From Allorhizobium paknamense (GTDB taxonomy: Bacteria > Pseudomonadota > Alphaproteobacteria > Rhizobiales > Rhizobiaceae): a stretch of DNA of 64,000 nucleotides. The notes beneath the pieces are model-generated. The model saw only the letters and a program-made list of their open reading frames with translations, was not told the DNA's origin and did no database searches. The stretch is taken from positions 1 to 64,000 of the forward strand of contig NZ_JAUSWH010000011.1 in assembly GCF_030815125.1 (NCBI RefSeq). The letters are read 5' to 3'. Of the stretch, positions 45,201 to 52,468 are shown piece after piece. Numbering within the stretch: the stretch's first letter is position 1; each line of letters opens with the position of its first letter. The translations under genes were made by a program, and so were the position numbers.

Positions 45201-45813
45201 GGCGCTCTACGATCAGGCCGCCAAGGCCGGCAATGCCAGCGCCATGCACAATCTCGCCGTGCTCTATGCCTCGGGCGCCGATGGCAAGCCGGATATGCAG
45301 GCGGCAGCCGAATGGTTCGCCAAGGCTGCCGATCTCGGCATTGCCGACAGCCAGTTCAATCTGGCGGTGCTCTATGCGCAGGGGTCGGGGGTCAAGGCCG
45401 ATCTTGAGCGCTCCTACACCTGGTTTGCCATTGCCGCCAAGGGCGGCGACAAGGATGCCCAGGCCAAGAGCGATGAACTGGGCCGCGCCCTGAAGCCTGA
45501 GCAGTTGCAGCGCGCCCGCGCCGTGGCGGATGGCTGGGCGGTAAAGCCGCAAAATCCCGATGCCAATTCGGTCAATCTGCCGGACGCCTGGCAGGGCCAG
45601 GGTGTGACCACCGGCAGCGTCGATATGGAAAAGGCGATCCGCAACATTCAGGCCATTCTCAACCGCAATGGTTTCGATGCCGGCAAGCCGGATGGCAAGC
45701 TGGGCGCCAGGACCGTCGCCGCCATCAAGGCGTTCCAGACCTCGGTTGGGCAACAGCCCACGGGCCGGGTGTCGAACGATCTGGTCAAGGCGCTGCTGGC
45801 CCGGAATTCATGA
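42220..45813 (+). CDS. podJ: PodJ-like polar organelle development protein
   Basis: A 1197-residue polarity factor. A long coiled-coil-rich, acidic and basic cytoplasmic part spans about residues 20-640, then a Pro/Ala-rich stretch, one transmembrane helix at about 790-811 (ILMAVGALLLAAMVLPLA), a periplasmic Pro/Ala linker, Sel1-type repeats at about 938-1085 (ELGARYQEGRGV, RLAGLYEKGTGV, NLAVLYASGAD, NLAVLYAQGSGV) and a C-terminal peptidoglycan-binding domain (about 1130-1195). This order is that of PodJ, which localises at the growing pole in Agrobacterium. It is slightly shorter than the Agrobacterium protein (about 1250). It is divergent from the fad operon and followed by a terminator. 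Confidence 0.88.
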   Translation: MNGQRSPSPRQTGASSLDALSRTIEGLEARIEGLMGTLPRETRAERPPLERHADTRSPGADVPRPDPLAEIRERQRALEAARPRFAAEERRAERPREIEPRSALREGSLAPQTAAVPVAEAGPELGETLTRELQSLRAEIREIRDLARHSRESGDMREDMARVTAGLDRLEEFARPEARGLRADVEQLRSLIDGLAREDSLRQMEDRFHAVEARLETVEPERIQKELLSLAYRLDDIKHQLSSIGDVRSVRLLEDKLIAIATALEHIGAHLEPNGRAVLEQFSLLDERLNEISRAIASNRGAPATDPRLVERLEERIALIAHHLELISEQTAERGEAEQLAERIEFLTQRIEDLANQQAAERLSERLDELTAMLNRPQTTGLEPEITGYLSDISRKIDALDGVGLSDRLADQIAIIARRIDDIERQPVPVMDQHVLQNLDDRLYSIAARLDETVSAPSADMAAIAGLEQQIAHLSALISAQPFSGAADAPALDGRLAKLEDYLATSDEYIVEAARQAAEAVMDNYARQAPAASDQTAETLALVAGHLRQLEDISRGSEERSHRTFEALHQTLVQIAEKLEQMDRRAAPPAGPAAGVTDALPNAEPSPVKAAHREIEAAFQTPAEREAAVEPVDAPVAADIVTTPGADEIKVRASLLAGLGRKLAARAKKTDTPAEPVTVTRQAVDPAPSIDPADVIPPEEANELLEPGSGTPDVRRILEKVRARQAEQAAPARGPAAAARGDDKMDIIAAARRAAQAAAQEAERGARTARKPLAREVEGQSASAFARYRRPILMAVGALLLAAMVLPLAKSLTQGSPAPQVVEPPAASQPAPAQTENAVPQAESKPEAVTRAALAPLDNRDTPTAPPAPGVSSVGSANLSPAPLSGTVPDSFAPKADPQTPQAAAPSPSQPAAFEVPAEIAPASLAAAAASGQPAALYELGARYQEGRGVTADFTKAAIWYQRAADQGLAPAQYRLAGLYEKGTGVPRDVVKAKALYDQAAKAGNASAMHNLAVLYASGADGKPDMQAAAEWFAKAADLGIADSQFNLAVLYAQGSGVKADLERSYTWFAIAAKGGDKDAQAKSDELGRALKPEQLQRARAVADGWAVKPQNPDANSVNLPDAWQGQGVTTGSVDMEKAIRNIQAILNRNGFDAGKPDGKLGARTVAAIKAFQTSVGQQPTGRVSNDLVKALLARNS

Positions 45814-45817
45814 GGGG

Positions 45818-45843
45818 AAGGGCGGTCCTGCTGCCGCCTTTTT
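45818..45843 (+). terminator. Rho-independent terminator of podJ
   Basis: A GC-rich stem GGCGG / CCGCC (45821-45838) with an eight-base loop is followed by TTTTT. It starts five bases after the podJ stop. Confidence 0.7.
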
Positions 45844-45988
45844 CATCATGGCAACCAAATGGTCATAAAACCCATTTAACTTAACGGGCACGGCCGCGTT
45901 TCCTTAAATCCGTCGGGATTGACGGGAGAGTAAGGTCAATTCATCAAAGGGCGAAATGCGGTGGGCCTTGATCGGGTTCCGCTTGCTC

Positions 45989-46085
45989 TAGAGCGTTTCA
46001 TTCTTTCACGGAAACATTGAAACGCTCTAACTCTTTGTTTTTACGCATTTCCAGGAAAACCGCTACGCACTTTTCCTGGAAATGC
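45989..46085 (+). repeat. Composite of family F and family A palindromes
   Basis: F at 45989-46030 (TAGAGCGTTTCATTC to GAAACGCTCTAA) is followed by a spacer with TTTGTTTTTACGC and a slightly shortened A at 46045-46085. It ends 24 bp before the GTG of the TauE/SafE gene. Nothing else is recognisable in 45844-45988. Confidence 0.8.
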
Positions 46086-46109
46086 TCCAATCGCTGTTCG
46101 GGGACCGGT

Positions 46110-47036
46110 GTGACAATCTATCTGCCCATTGCGGAACTGTCGGTGAATATTTTCATCATTCTCGGCATGGGCGCGGCTGTCGGCTTCCTGTCCGGCATGT
46201 TCGGCGTGGGCGGTGGCTTTCTCATCACGCCGCTTCTGATTTTCTACAATATTCCGCCGGTCGTTGCGGTCGCCACCGGGGCCAATCAGGTGGTGGCGTC
46301 TTCCGTCTCCGGTGCCATCAGCCATTTCCGGCGCGGCACGCTGGATATGAAGCTGGGCGGGGTGTTGCTGATCGGCGGCCTTGCCGGGGCCTCCATCGGG
46401 GTGGTGATCTTTTCCTGGCTGCGGCGGCTCGGTCAGCTCGATCTGATCATTTCGCTGCTTTATGTGGTGTTTCTCGGCACCATCGGCTCGCTGATGCTGA
46501 TGGAAAGCCTGAATGCCATGCGGCGGGCGGCGAAAAACCAGCCGGTCAGCCGCAGGCGGCCCGGCCAGCACAATTGGGTGCACCGGCTGCCGTTCAAGAT
46601 GCGCTTCAAGAAATCGAAGATCTATCTGAGTGTCATTCCGATCATCGGTCTGGGCTTCGGCATCGGCCTGCTCACCTCCGTCATGGGGGTAGGCGGCGGC
46701 TTCATCATGGTGCCGGCGATGATCTATCTCCTGCGCATCCCCACCAGCGTGGTGGTGGGGACCTCGCTGTTCCAGATCATCTTCACCACCGCCTATACAA
46801 CCGTGGTGCAGGCGGCCACCAATTACTCGGTGGATATCGTGCTGGCCTTCCTGCTGATGATCGCGGGCGTGATCGGCGCGCAATATGGCGTGCGCGTTGG
46901 TCAGAAGCTGCGCGGCGAACAGTTGCGCGCGCTGCTGGGCCTGCTGGTGCTGGCGGTGGGCCTGCGCCTTGCCATCGAGCTGGTGATGACGCCGGACGAT
47001 CCCTATTCCATCGTGCTGATGGGATCTGGCCGATGA
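46110..47036 (+). CDS. Sulfite exporter TauE/SafE family permease
   Basis: A 308-residue membrane protein with about eight transmembrane helices in two similar halves. Each half carries the TauE motif: GMFGVGGGFLITPLL near residue 28 and SVMGVGGGFIMVPAM near residue 190. Family members move sulfite, sulfoacetate or similar anions, but many are uncharacterised. I chose the GTG at 46110 with GGGGA five bases upstream; the longer frame starts in the F+A repeat and is not credible. Its TGA overlaps the ATG of the TIGR02186 gene, so the two products probably work together. Confidence 0.88.
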   Translation: MTIYLPIAELSVNIFIILGMGAAVGFLSGMFGVGGGFLITPLLIFYNIPPVVAVATGANQVVASSVSGAISHFRRGTLDMKLGGVLLIGGLAGASIGVVIFSWLRRLGQLDLIISLLYVVFLGTIGSLMLMESLNAMRRAAKNQPVSRRRPGQHNWVHRLPFKMRFKKSKIYLSVIPIIGLGFGIGLLTSVMGVGGGFIMVPAMIYLLRIPTSVVVGTSLFQIIFTTAYTTVVQAATNYSVDIVLAFLLMIAGVIGAQYGVRVGQKLRGEQLRALLGLLVLAVGLRLAIELVMTPDDPYSIVLMGSGR

Positions 47037-47836
47037 GGGCGGGCATGCTTCTCGCCTGTCTGGCGATCCTGGCTTTCGCACCCCAGGCGCTCGCGCAGGT
47101 GCCCTATCTCACGGCGGAAAACGGCGTGAAGGAAACGCTGGAAATCGGCACCTCCACCAATGAAATCGCCATCACGCCGGATTTTCGCGGCGCCGATCTC
47201 ACCGTCTTCGGGGCAGTGGGCAATGTCGATCAGCTTCTTCTCGCCATCGGCCAGTATGATGTGGTGGTGACGCTGGAAGGCCCGCGGGAAACCGCGACCG
47301 TGCGCCGCAAGGAGCGGCTGATGGGTATCTGGGTCAACCGGCAATCGCTGAATTTCGAGCGCGTTCCCACCTCCTATTCGGTTGCCGCCACCCGGCAGGT
47401 GCCGGATATCGCCCCGCGCGCCGTGCTGACCGGGCTTGGCATCGGCGTCGATTACCTGCCGCTGACGCCGACCGGCTATCTGGCGGGCGATGTCAATCTC
47501 GGCGAGTTTCGCGAGGCCTATCGCCGCCTGCAGCAGACGAGCGGGCTTTACACGCGGGAAAATGCAGGCGTGCGCTTCGTCAGCGCCAATCTCTTCCGCG
47601 CCAGCCTGAGGCTGCCCGCCAATATTCCGGACGGCGTGCATGTGGTGCATGCCTATCTCTTCAAGAGCGGCGCATTTTTGACCCAGAAGGAATTGCGGCT
47701 CAGGGTGGTGAAGACCGGCCTGGAGCAGGCCATTACCGATGCCGCACACAATCAGCCGCTGCTTTATGGCGCATTTTCCGTGCTGCTGGCGCTGCTGACC
47801 GGCTGGCTTGCCAGCATGATCTTCCGCAAAACGTGA
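47033..47836 (+). CDS. TIGR02186 family transmembrane protein
   Basis: A 267-residue protein with a signal peptide (MLLACLAILAFAPQALAQ), a periplasmic beta-rich domain and a C-terminal transmembrane helix (GAFSVLLALLTGWLASMIF, about 246-264). It matches the TIGR02186 family, found almost always next to TauE/SafE permeases in alphaproteobacteria. Typical parts are EIGTSTNEIAITPDFRGADL and the GIWVNRQSLNFERVPTSY block. Start and preceding stop overlap (ATGA). Function unknown; a periplasmic partner of the exporter is likely from context. Confidence 0.88.
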   Translation: MRAGMLLACLAILAFAPQALAQVPYLTAENGVKETLEIGTSTNEIAITPDFRGADLTVFGAVGNVDQLLLAIGQYDVVVTLEGPRETATVRRKERLMGIWVNRQSLNFERVPTSYSVAATRQVPDIAPRAVLTGLGIGVDYLPLTPTGYLAGDVNLGEFREAYRRLQQTSGLYTRENAGVRFVSANLFRASLRLPANIPDGVHVVHAYLFKSGAFLTQKELRLRVVKTGLEQAITDAAHNQPLLYGAFSVLLALLTGWLASMIFRKT

Positions 47837-47944
47837 GTTGACGGCCTCCGAACCGCCTTTTTCTGTTCCCGCTGTGTCACGCAACTGTCATGCGTGAAGA
47901 CTAACAGGGCGGTGCAATGTCAACGCGAACTTCGGGAACATGTT

Positions 47945-49684
47945 ATGCGCGCTTTGCTTATCGGCCTCGTGGCCACCACCGCCTTTTACGGCGCCTCCGC
48001 TCAGGCGGCAACCGTCTATCCGCTCGACCGTGCAACCATTCTCAACGGCTCGCCCTTCGACTTCAAGGTCGAGCTGAAATCCGTGGTCAAGCCGGAAGAC
48101 GTGAAGATCACCATCAACGGTGAGGATTATGCCAAGGTGCTTGGCAGCCAGGCCGAATTCACGGCCGAGGAAAAGGGCAAGGAAGACAAGGTCCTGGGCT
48201 CGGCTCTCATCCTGCGCGGCGCCAAGCTGAAGGCTGGCTCCTACAAGGTGGAAGTCGCTGCCGGCGACGAGAAAAAGACCGTGACCTGGGACGTTTATGA
48301 AACGCCCGCCAAGCCGAAGGCAAAGAACATCATCTTCTTTCTCGGCGATGGTCTGTCCGTGGCTCACCGCACCGGCGCGCGCATCATGTCCAAGGGCATG
48401 ACCGAAGGCAAGGCCAATGGCCACCTCAACATGGATACTCTGGACCACATGGCCTTTGTCGGCACCTCGTCCACCAACGCTATTGCCACCGATTCGGCCA
48501 ACACCATGTCGGCCTATATGACGGGCCACAAGACCGCCGTGAACGCTCTCGGCGTCTATGCCGACCGCACGCCGAACCCGCTGGACGACCCGAAGGTGGA
48601 AACCATTGCGGAGGCGCTGCGCCGCACCACCAGGAAGTCTATCGGCATCATCTCCGGCGCGGAACTGGAAGACGCAACGCCTGCCGCCGTGGTGGCGCAT
48701 ACGCGCCTGCGCGCCGAAAAGGCGGCCATTGCCGAAATGATGTATGAGATCAAGCCGGACGTGCTTCTGGGCGGTGGCTCAGCCTATTTCCTGCCGAAAT
48801 CCGTTCCGGGCTCGAAGCGCAAGGACGACAAGGATTTCATCGGCATGTTCAGGCAGGCCGGCTATGAAATCGCCACCGACAAGGCCGAACTTGCCAATGC
48901 CAAGAGCGACAAGCTGGTCGGCCTGTTCCATACCGGCAACATGGATTCGGTTCTCGACCGCGGCTTCCTGAAGAAGGGCACCGTGGACAAGTTCCCGAAC
49001 CAGCCCGGTCTGGTGGACATGACCAAGGCAGCCCTGTCGCGCCTGGCCAAAAACCCGGAGGGTTTCTTCCTGATGGTCGAAGGCGCTTCCATCGACAAGA
49101 TGTCCCACCCGATGGACTGGGACCGCGCCCTTTATGAAACCATCGAATTCGATCAGGCCGTTGGTGTCGGTCTTGAGTTCCTCAAGAACAACCCGGATAC
49201 GCTGATCGTCGTGACCGGCGACCATACCCACGGTATCTCCATCATCGGCACCGTTGACGACGACAAGCCGGGTACCGAAATGCGCGAAAAGGTCGGCGTC
49301 TATGCCGATGCCGGCTTCCCGAACTATGAAGACAAGAATGGCGACGGCTATCCGGACAAGGTGGATGTCTCGCGCCGTCTGGCTGTCTTCTCGTCCAACT
49401 TCCCGGACTATTACGAGACCTTCCGTCCGAAGATGGATGGTCCCTTCGAGCCGGCGATCCAGAACGAGAAGAAGGAATATGTCGCCAACGAGGCCTATAA
49501 GTCGGTGCCGGGCGCTGTCTTCCGTCAGGGCAACCTGCCGAAGAGCGCCGATACCGCCGTTCACGCCGTGGATGACATCGTGCTGCAGGCCACCGGCCCC
49601 GGCGCGGAAGAGTTCAAGGGCTATATGGAAGAAAGCGACATCTACAAGGTGCTGGCCGACAGCTTCGCCATCGGCGCGAAGTAA
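47945..49684 (+). CDS. Alkaline phosphatase (PhoA superfamily)
   Basis: A 579-residue exported phosphatase. The signal peptide ends in SAQAA near residue 24. An N-terminal 90-residue beta domain (about 25-110) precedes the catalytic part. The metal-binding FLGDGLS, the nucleophile Ser in TDSANTMSAYMTGHKTA, the metal ligands in VEGASIDKMSHPMDWDRA and VVTGDHTHG are all present. The N-terminal extension is longer than in E. coli PhoA. I chose the ATG at 47945 because it starts the signal peptide directly. No pho box could be defined with confidence upstream. A stem-loop follows. Confidence 0.92.
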   Translation: MRALLIGLVATTAFYGASAQAATVYPLDRATILNGSPFDFKVELKSVVKPEDVKITINGEDYAKVLGSQAEFTAEEKGKEDKVLGSALILRGAKLKAGSYKVEVAAGDEKKTVTWDVYETPAKPKAKNIIFFLGDGLSVAHRTGARIMSKGMTEGKANGHLNMDTLDHMAFVGTSSTNAIATDSANTMSAYMTGHKTAVNALGVYADRTPNPLDDPKVETIAEALRRTTRKSIGIISGAELEDATPAAVVAHTRLRAEKAAIAEMMYEIKPDVLLGGGSAYFLPKSVPGSKRKDDKDFIGMFRQAGYEIATDKAELANAKSDKLVGLFHTGNMDSVLDRGFLKKGTVDKFPNQPGLVDMTKAALSRLAKNPEGFFLMVEGASIDKMSHPMDWDRALYETIEFDQAVGVGLEFLKNNPDTLIVVTGDHTHGISIIGTVDDDKPGTEMREKVGVYADAGFPNYEDKNGDGYPDKVDVSRRLAVFSSNFPDYYETFRPKMDGPFEPAIQNEKKEYVANEAYKSVPGAVFRQGNLPKSADTAVHAVDDIVLQATGPGAEEFKGYMEESDIYKVLADSFAIGAK

Positions 49685-49700
49685 GGTTTGAAACTGCATT

Positions 49701-49725
49701 CGGGCAGGGTATGAGGCCCTGCCCG
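49701..49725 (+). terminator. Stem-loop after the alkaline phosphatase gene
   Basis: A 9-bp perfect GC-rich stem CGGGCAGGG / CCCTGCCCG with a seven-base loop, 16 bases after the stop. It lacks a T tract, so termination is probable but not certain. Confidence 0.55.
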
Positions 49726-49740
49726 GACGTGTCGGTGAGA

Positions 49741-49843
49741 GCATTGTCCCGAGAAAAGTGGAAACCGGTTTTCCGCCCGGAAATGCGTAAAAACAAAGAC
49801 TTAGAGCATTTCGGTGTTTCCGTGAAACACTGAAATGCTCTAA
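49741..49843 (-). repeat. Composite of family A and family F palindromes (reversed order)
   Basis: A reversed at 49741-49786 and F at 49801-49843. The F stem here is AGAGCATTTCGGTGTTTC / GAAACACTGAAATGCTCT: several bases changed on both sides relative to other copies. It sits 20 bp before the DUF3299-like gene. Confidence 0.8.
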
Positions 49844-49863
49844 GAGACTTCGGGAGTTCCGTC

Positions 49864-50325
49864 ATGGTTCACCATCACCCCCTGACCATCAGCCGCAGAG
49901 GCTGCCTCGGTATGATGATGACGCTGCCCCTGATGGCGCGTCAGGCTTTCGCCGCGCCCGTTTCCATCGATTTCGACCATCTCTATGGCAAGATCGGCGT
50001 GTTGGGGCTGGAGTTTTCCGATCTGGTCAAGCAGCAGGCGGGCAAGGTGGTGACCATGCAGGGTTTCATGGCCCCGCCGCTGAAGGCGGAGGCCACCTTC
50101 TTCGTGCTCACCGAAATTCCCATGGCGCTCTGCCCCTTCTGCTCCTCCGATGCCGATTGGCCAGACAATATCGTCGTGGTCTATCTCGACCGCAAGCAGA
50201 CCTTCGTGCAGCCCAGCGCCCGCATCGAGGTGACGGGAACGTTGGACATGGGCTCCTGGACCGATCCCGACACCGGCTTTGTCAGCCTGCTCCGGCTGCG
50301 CGATGCCGCCTATAGAGTGGTGTAA
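49864..50325 (+). CDS. Exported DUF3299-like protein with CPFC motif
   Basis: A 153-residue protein with an N-terminal twin-arginine-like or Sec signal (SRRGCLGMMMTLPLMARQAFA, cleavage about residue 30). The mature part has GKVVTMQGFMAPP, MALCPFCSSDADWPDN and a late EVTGTLDMGSW strand. CPFC could bind metal or act in thiol chemistry. GGGAG precedes the ATG. It is the first gene of a tight set with an ABC ATPase (one base gap) and an FtsX/MacB-type permease. A similar gene set in Pseudomonas (PA4063-PA4066 region) is zinc-responsive, which suggests a metal-linked role. Function not established. Confidence 0.7.
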   Translation: MVHHHPLTISRRGCLGMMMTLPLMARQAFAAPVSIDFDHLYGKIGVLGLEFSDLVKQQAGKVVTMQGFMAPPLKAEATFFVLTEIPMALCPFCSSDADWPDNIVVVYLDRKQTFVQPSARIEVTGTLDMGSWTDPDTGFVSLLRLRDAAYRVV

Positions 50326-50326
50326 G

Positions 50327-51010
50327 ATGCTGATACTTCAGATTGAAAATCTCACCGTCGCCTATCGCGGCCTTGCAAGCCCCGTTCTCGCCGTTCCGTC
50401 TTTCCGGCTGGGTGCGGGCGAGGGGTTGGCGGTGACGGGTGCTTCCGGCTCCGGCAAGACCACCTTCGTCAACCGCATCACCGGGCTTGAGGCGGTGGAA
50501 AGCGGCCATGTGCGCTGGGGTAACGAGGATCTGGCAACGCTTTCGGAAGGCGCGCGCGACCGGTTTCGCGCCGCCCATATCGGCCTTGTCATGCAGGAGT
50601 TTCATCTCTTTCCCGGCCTGTCGGCGCTGGAAAATGTGCTGCTGCCCGCCCGGCTCGCCCGTGCGGTGGGCCGGGCCGACGTCACCCGCGCCGGGGAGCT
50701 TCTCCTGCGCTTCGGACTGAAACGTCCCGATCAGGATGTGAAAACCATGTCGCGCGGCGAAATGCAGCGTGTTGCCGTGGCCCGTGCCCTGCTGCGCCGA
50801 CCGGGGGTCATCGTTGCCGATGAGCCGACCGCCAGCCTCGATACCGAGGCGGGGGCGGCGGTGACCGATCTTTTGCTTTCCGTGGCGAAGGAGGAGGGCA
50901 GCAGCCTGATCGTCGTTACCCATGACCCGCGGCTGATGGCGCGCCTGCCGCGGCGCATCGAGCTTGCCGCCGGGGTCATCGTTCAGGATAGTTTGGGAGA
51001 GGCGGCATGA
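50327..51010 (+). CDS. ABC transporter ATPase, LolD/MacB type
   Basis: A 227-residue ATPase. Walker A is GASGSGKTT, the Q-loop VMQEFHLFPGL, the ABC signature MSRGEMQRVAVARAL (S-R-G-E in place of the usual S-G-G-Q), Walker B VIVADEPTASLD and the H-loop VTHDPR. The ATG at 50327 comes one base after the previous stop. Its TGA overlaps the permease ATG. It would drive a mechanotransmission-type permease of the FtsX class and not a channel importer. The partner set points to envelope or metal handling. Confidence 0.9.
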   Translation: MLILQIENLTVAYRGLASPVLAVPSFRLGAGEGLAVTGASGSGKTTFVNRITGLEAVESGHVRWGNEDLATLSEGARDRFRAAHIGLVMQEFHLFPGLSALENVLLPARLARAVGRADVTRAGELLLRFGLKRPDQDVKTMSRGEMQRVAVARALLRRPGVIVADEPTASLDTEAGAAVTDLLLSVAKEEGSSLIVVTHDPRLMARLPRRIELAAGVIVQDSLGEAA

Positions 51011-52284
51011 TCCGGTTCATTCTTGCCGATCTGCGCCGCCTCTGGGCGGGGTCGCTGGTCATTTGCCTGCTGGTGGCGCTCTCCGTCGGGCTGGGCTTTG
51101 CCGTGACCCTGCAGGAGCGGGCGCTGCGGCTGGGCAGTGCCCGTGCTGCCGACAAGTTCGATCTGGTGATCGGCGCTGCCGGTTCCGAAACGCAACTGGT
51201 GTTGTCGTCGGTGTTTCTCCAGCCCGCGCCGCTGCCGCTTCTGGGCGGCGATGTGCTGGCGGCATTGCAGGCCGATCCGCGCGTGGACTGGGCCGCGCCG
51301 GTCGCTTTTGGCGATAGTTTCATGGGCACGCCCATCGTCGGCACCACAACCAAACTCATTCAAAGCACCACGAGCGGCTTTGCCGCAGGCCATATGTTTT
51401 CCCATGAAGGCGAGGCCGTGGTGGGCTCCGCCGTGGCGCTCCATCCCGGCGATACCGTCAAGCCCATGCATGGCACGGCGGAAGAGGGCGGTCATACCCA
51501 TACCGAACTGGCCTACAAGGTGACTGGCCGCCTGAACCCCACGGGTACAGCCTGGGACCGCGCCATTCTCGTTCCGGTGCAGGCCGTCTGGCACATTCAC
51601 GGCCTTGGCAACGATCACGATCATGAGGGCGCGGAAGAGCATCACGAGGATGGCGCCGAGACCGCCGGACATGACGAGGATCACGATCATGACCATCACG
51701 GCCATATCGATGCCGATGCGGCGCTGAACGAGGTTTTCGACGCTCAAGACCCCGGCGTTCCGGCCATTCTGGTCAAGCCGAAGAGCATTGCTGCGGCCTA
51801 TAAACTCCGGCAGGATTATCGCGGCCATGGCACAGTCGGCGTCTTCCCCGGCGAGGTGCTGACCAGGCTTTACGCCACATTGGGCGACGCCAAGCTGGTG
51901 CTGCAGGCCGTTTCCATCGGGGCGCAGGTGCTGGTGGCGGCAGCGCTTCTGCTGTTGACGGTGGTGCATATCGGTCAGCGGCGCAAGCAGATCGGCGCGC
52001 TTCGCGCCTTCGGTGCGCCGCGTGCTTCCGTCTTCACCATCGTCTGGCTGGAGCTTTTCCTGTTGATCCTGATCGGCGTGGCGTTGGGTGTGGCGGTTGG
52101 CTTCGGGGCGGCGCGTTTCATCTCCGGTCTCGTGGAGGTGCGCAGCGGCTTCAGCCTGCCGGTGGAATTTGCCCGTGAGGATCTCTGGCAAGGGGCCGCC
52201 GTGCTGGGTTTTGCCGCCATCCTGTCTGTAGTCCCGGCACTCTTGGCCTATCGCCAGTCCCCGGCTGCGGCGCTGCGCGGGTGA
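51007..52284 (+). CDS. FtsX/MacB-like permease with His-rich periplasmic loop
   Basis: A 425-residue permease of the MacB/FtsX class: one N-terminal transmembrane helix (about 13-33), a large periplasmic domain (about 40-300) and three C-terminal helices (about 305-325, 350-372 and 398-418) with the family end PALLAYRQSPAAALRG. Residues 196-237 are extreme in composition, with 12 His among many Asp and Glu, and include DEDHDHDHHGH. Such a loop is expected to bind zinc or similar ions. The gene overlaps the ATPase gene by four bases. Together with the CPFC protein this looks like a metal-dependent or metal-sensing envelope system. Confidence 0.87.
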   Translation: MIRFILADLRRLWAGSLVICLLVALSVGLGFAVTLQERALRLGSARAADKFDLVIGAAGSETQLVLSSVFLQPAPLPLLGGDVLAALQADPRVDWAAPVAFGDSFMGTPIVGTTTKLIQSTTSGFAAGHMFSHEGEAVVGSAVALHPGDTVKPMHGTAEEGGHTHTELAYKVTGRLNPTGTAWDRAILVPVQAVWHIHGLGNDHDHEGAEEHHEDGAETAGHDEDHDHDHHGHIDADAALNEVFDAQDPGVPAILVKPKSIAAAYKLRQDYRGHGTVGVFPGEVLTRLYATLGDAKLVLQAVSIGAQVLVAAALLLLTVVHIGQRRKQIGALRAFGAPRASVFTIVWLELFLLILIGVALGVAVGFGAARFISGLVEVRSGFSLPVEFAREDLWQGAAVLGFAAILSVVPALLAYRQSPAAALRG

Positions 52285-52289
52285 AAAAT

Positions 52290-52302
52290 GTTATGTCATA
52301 AC
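52290..52302. promoter_or_regulatory. Zur-like palindrome GTTATGTCATAAC
   Basis: A 13-bp palindrome of the GTTATxxxATAAC form used by alphaproteobacterial Zur. It lies six bases after the permease stop and 166 bp before the phosphatase gene, so its position does not suit control of the upstream ABC genes. It may be chance. Confidence 0.25.
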
Positions 52303-52330
52303 CCTATCATAATGCCGGGATAGAGACGCT

Positions 52331-52430
52331 TAGAGCACCTCCGGTGAACACGGGTTCACCGGAGGTGCTCTAAGTTCTTTTTCTACGCATTTCCGGACGA
52401 AAAACCGGCTTCCACTTTTCCTGGAAATGC
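52331..52430 (+). repeat. Composite of family F and family A palindromes
   Basis: F at 52331-52373 has an almost perfect 17-bp stem TAGAGCACCTCCGGTGAAC / GTTCACCGGAGGTGCTCTA, clearly different in bases from the other F copies. A follows at 52387-52430 with spacer TTTTTCTACGC. Confidence 0.82.
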
Positions 52431-52468
52431 TCTCGTTTCGACTGCCCGGCCTTTCCGGGCCATGATGG

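Noticed and set aside
46017..46109. N-terminal extension of the TauE/SafE permease
   Set aside because: It is translated F+A repeat sequence; the GTG at 46110 starts the first membrane helix properly.
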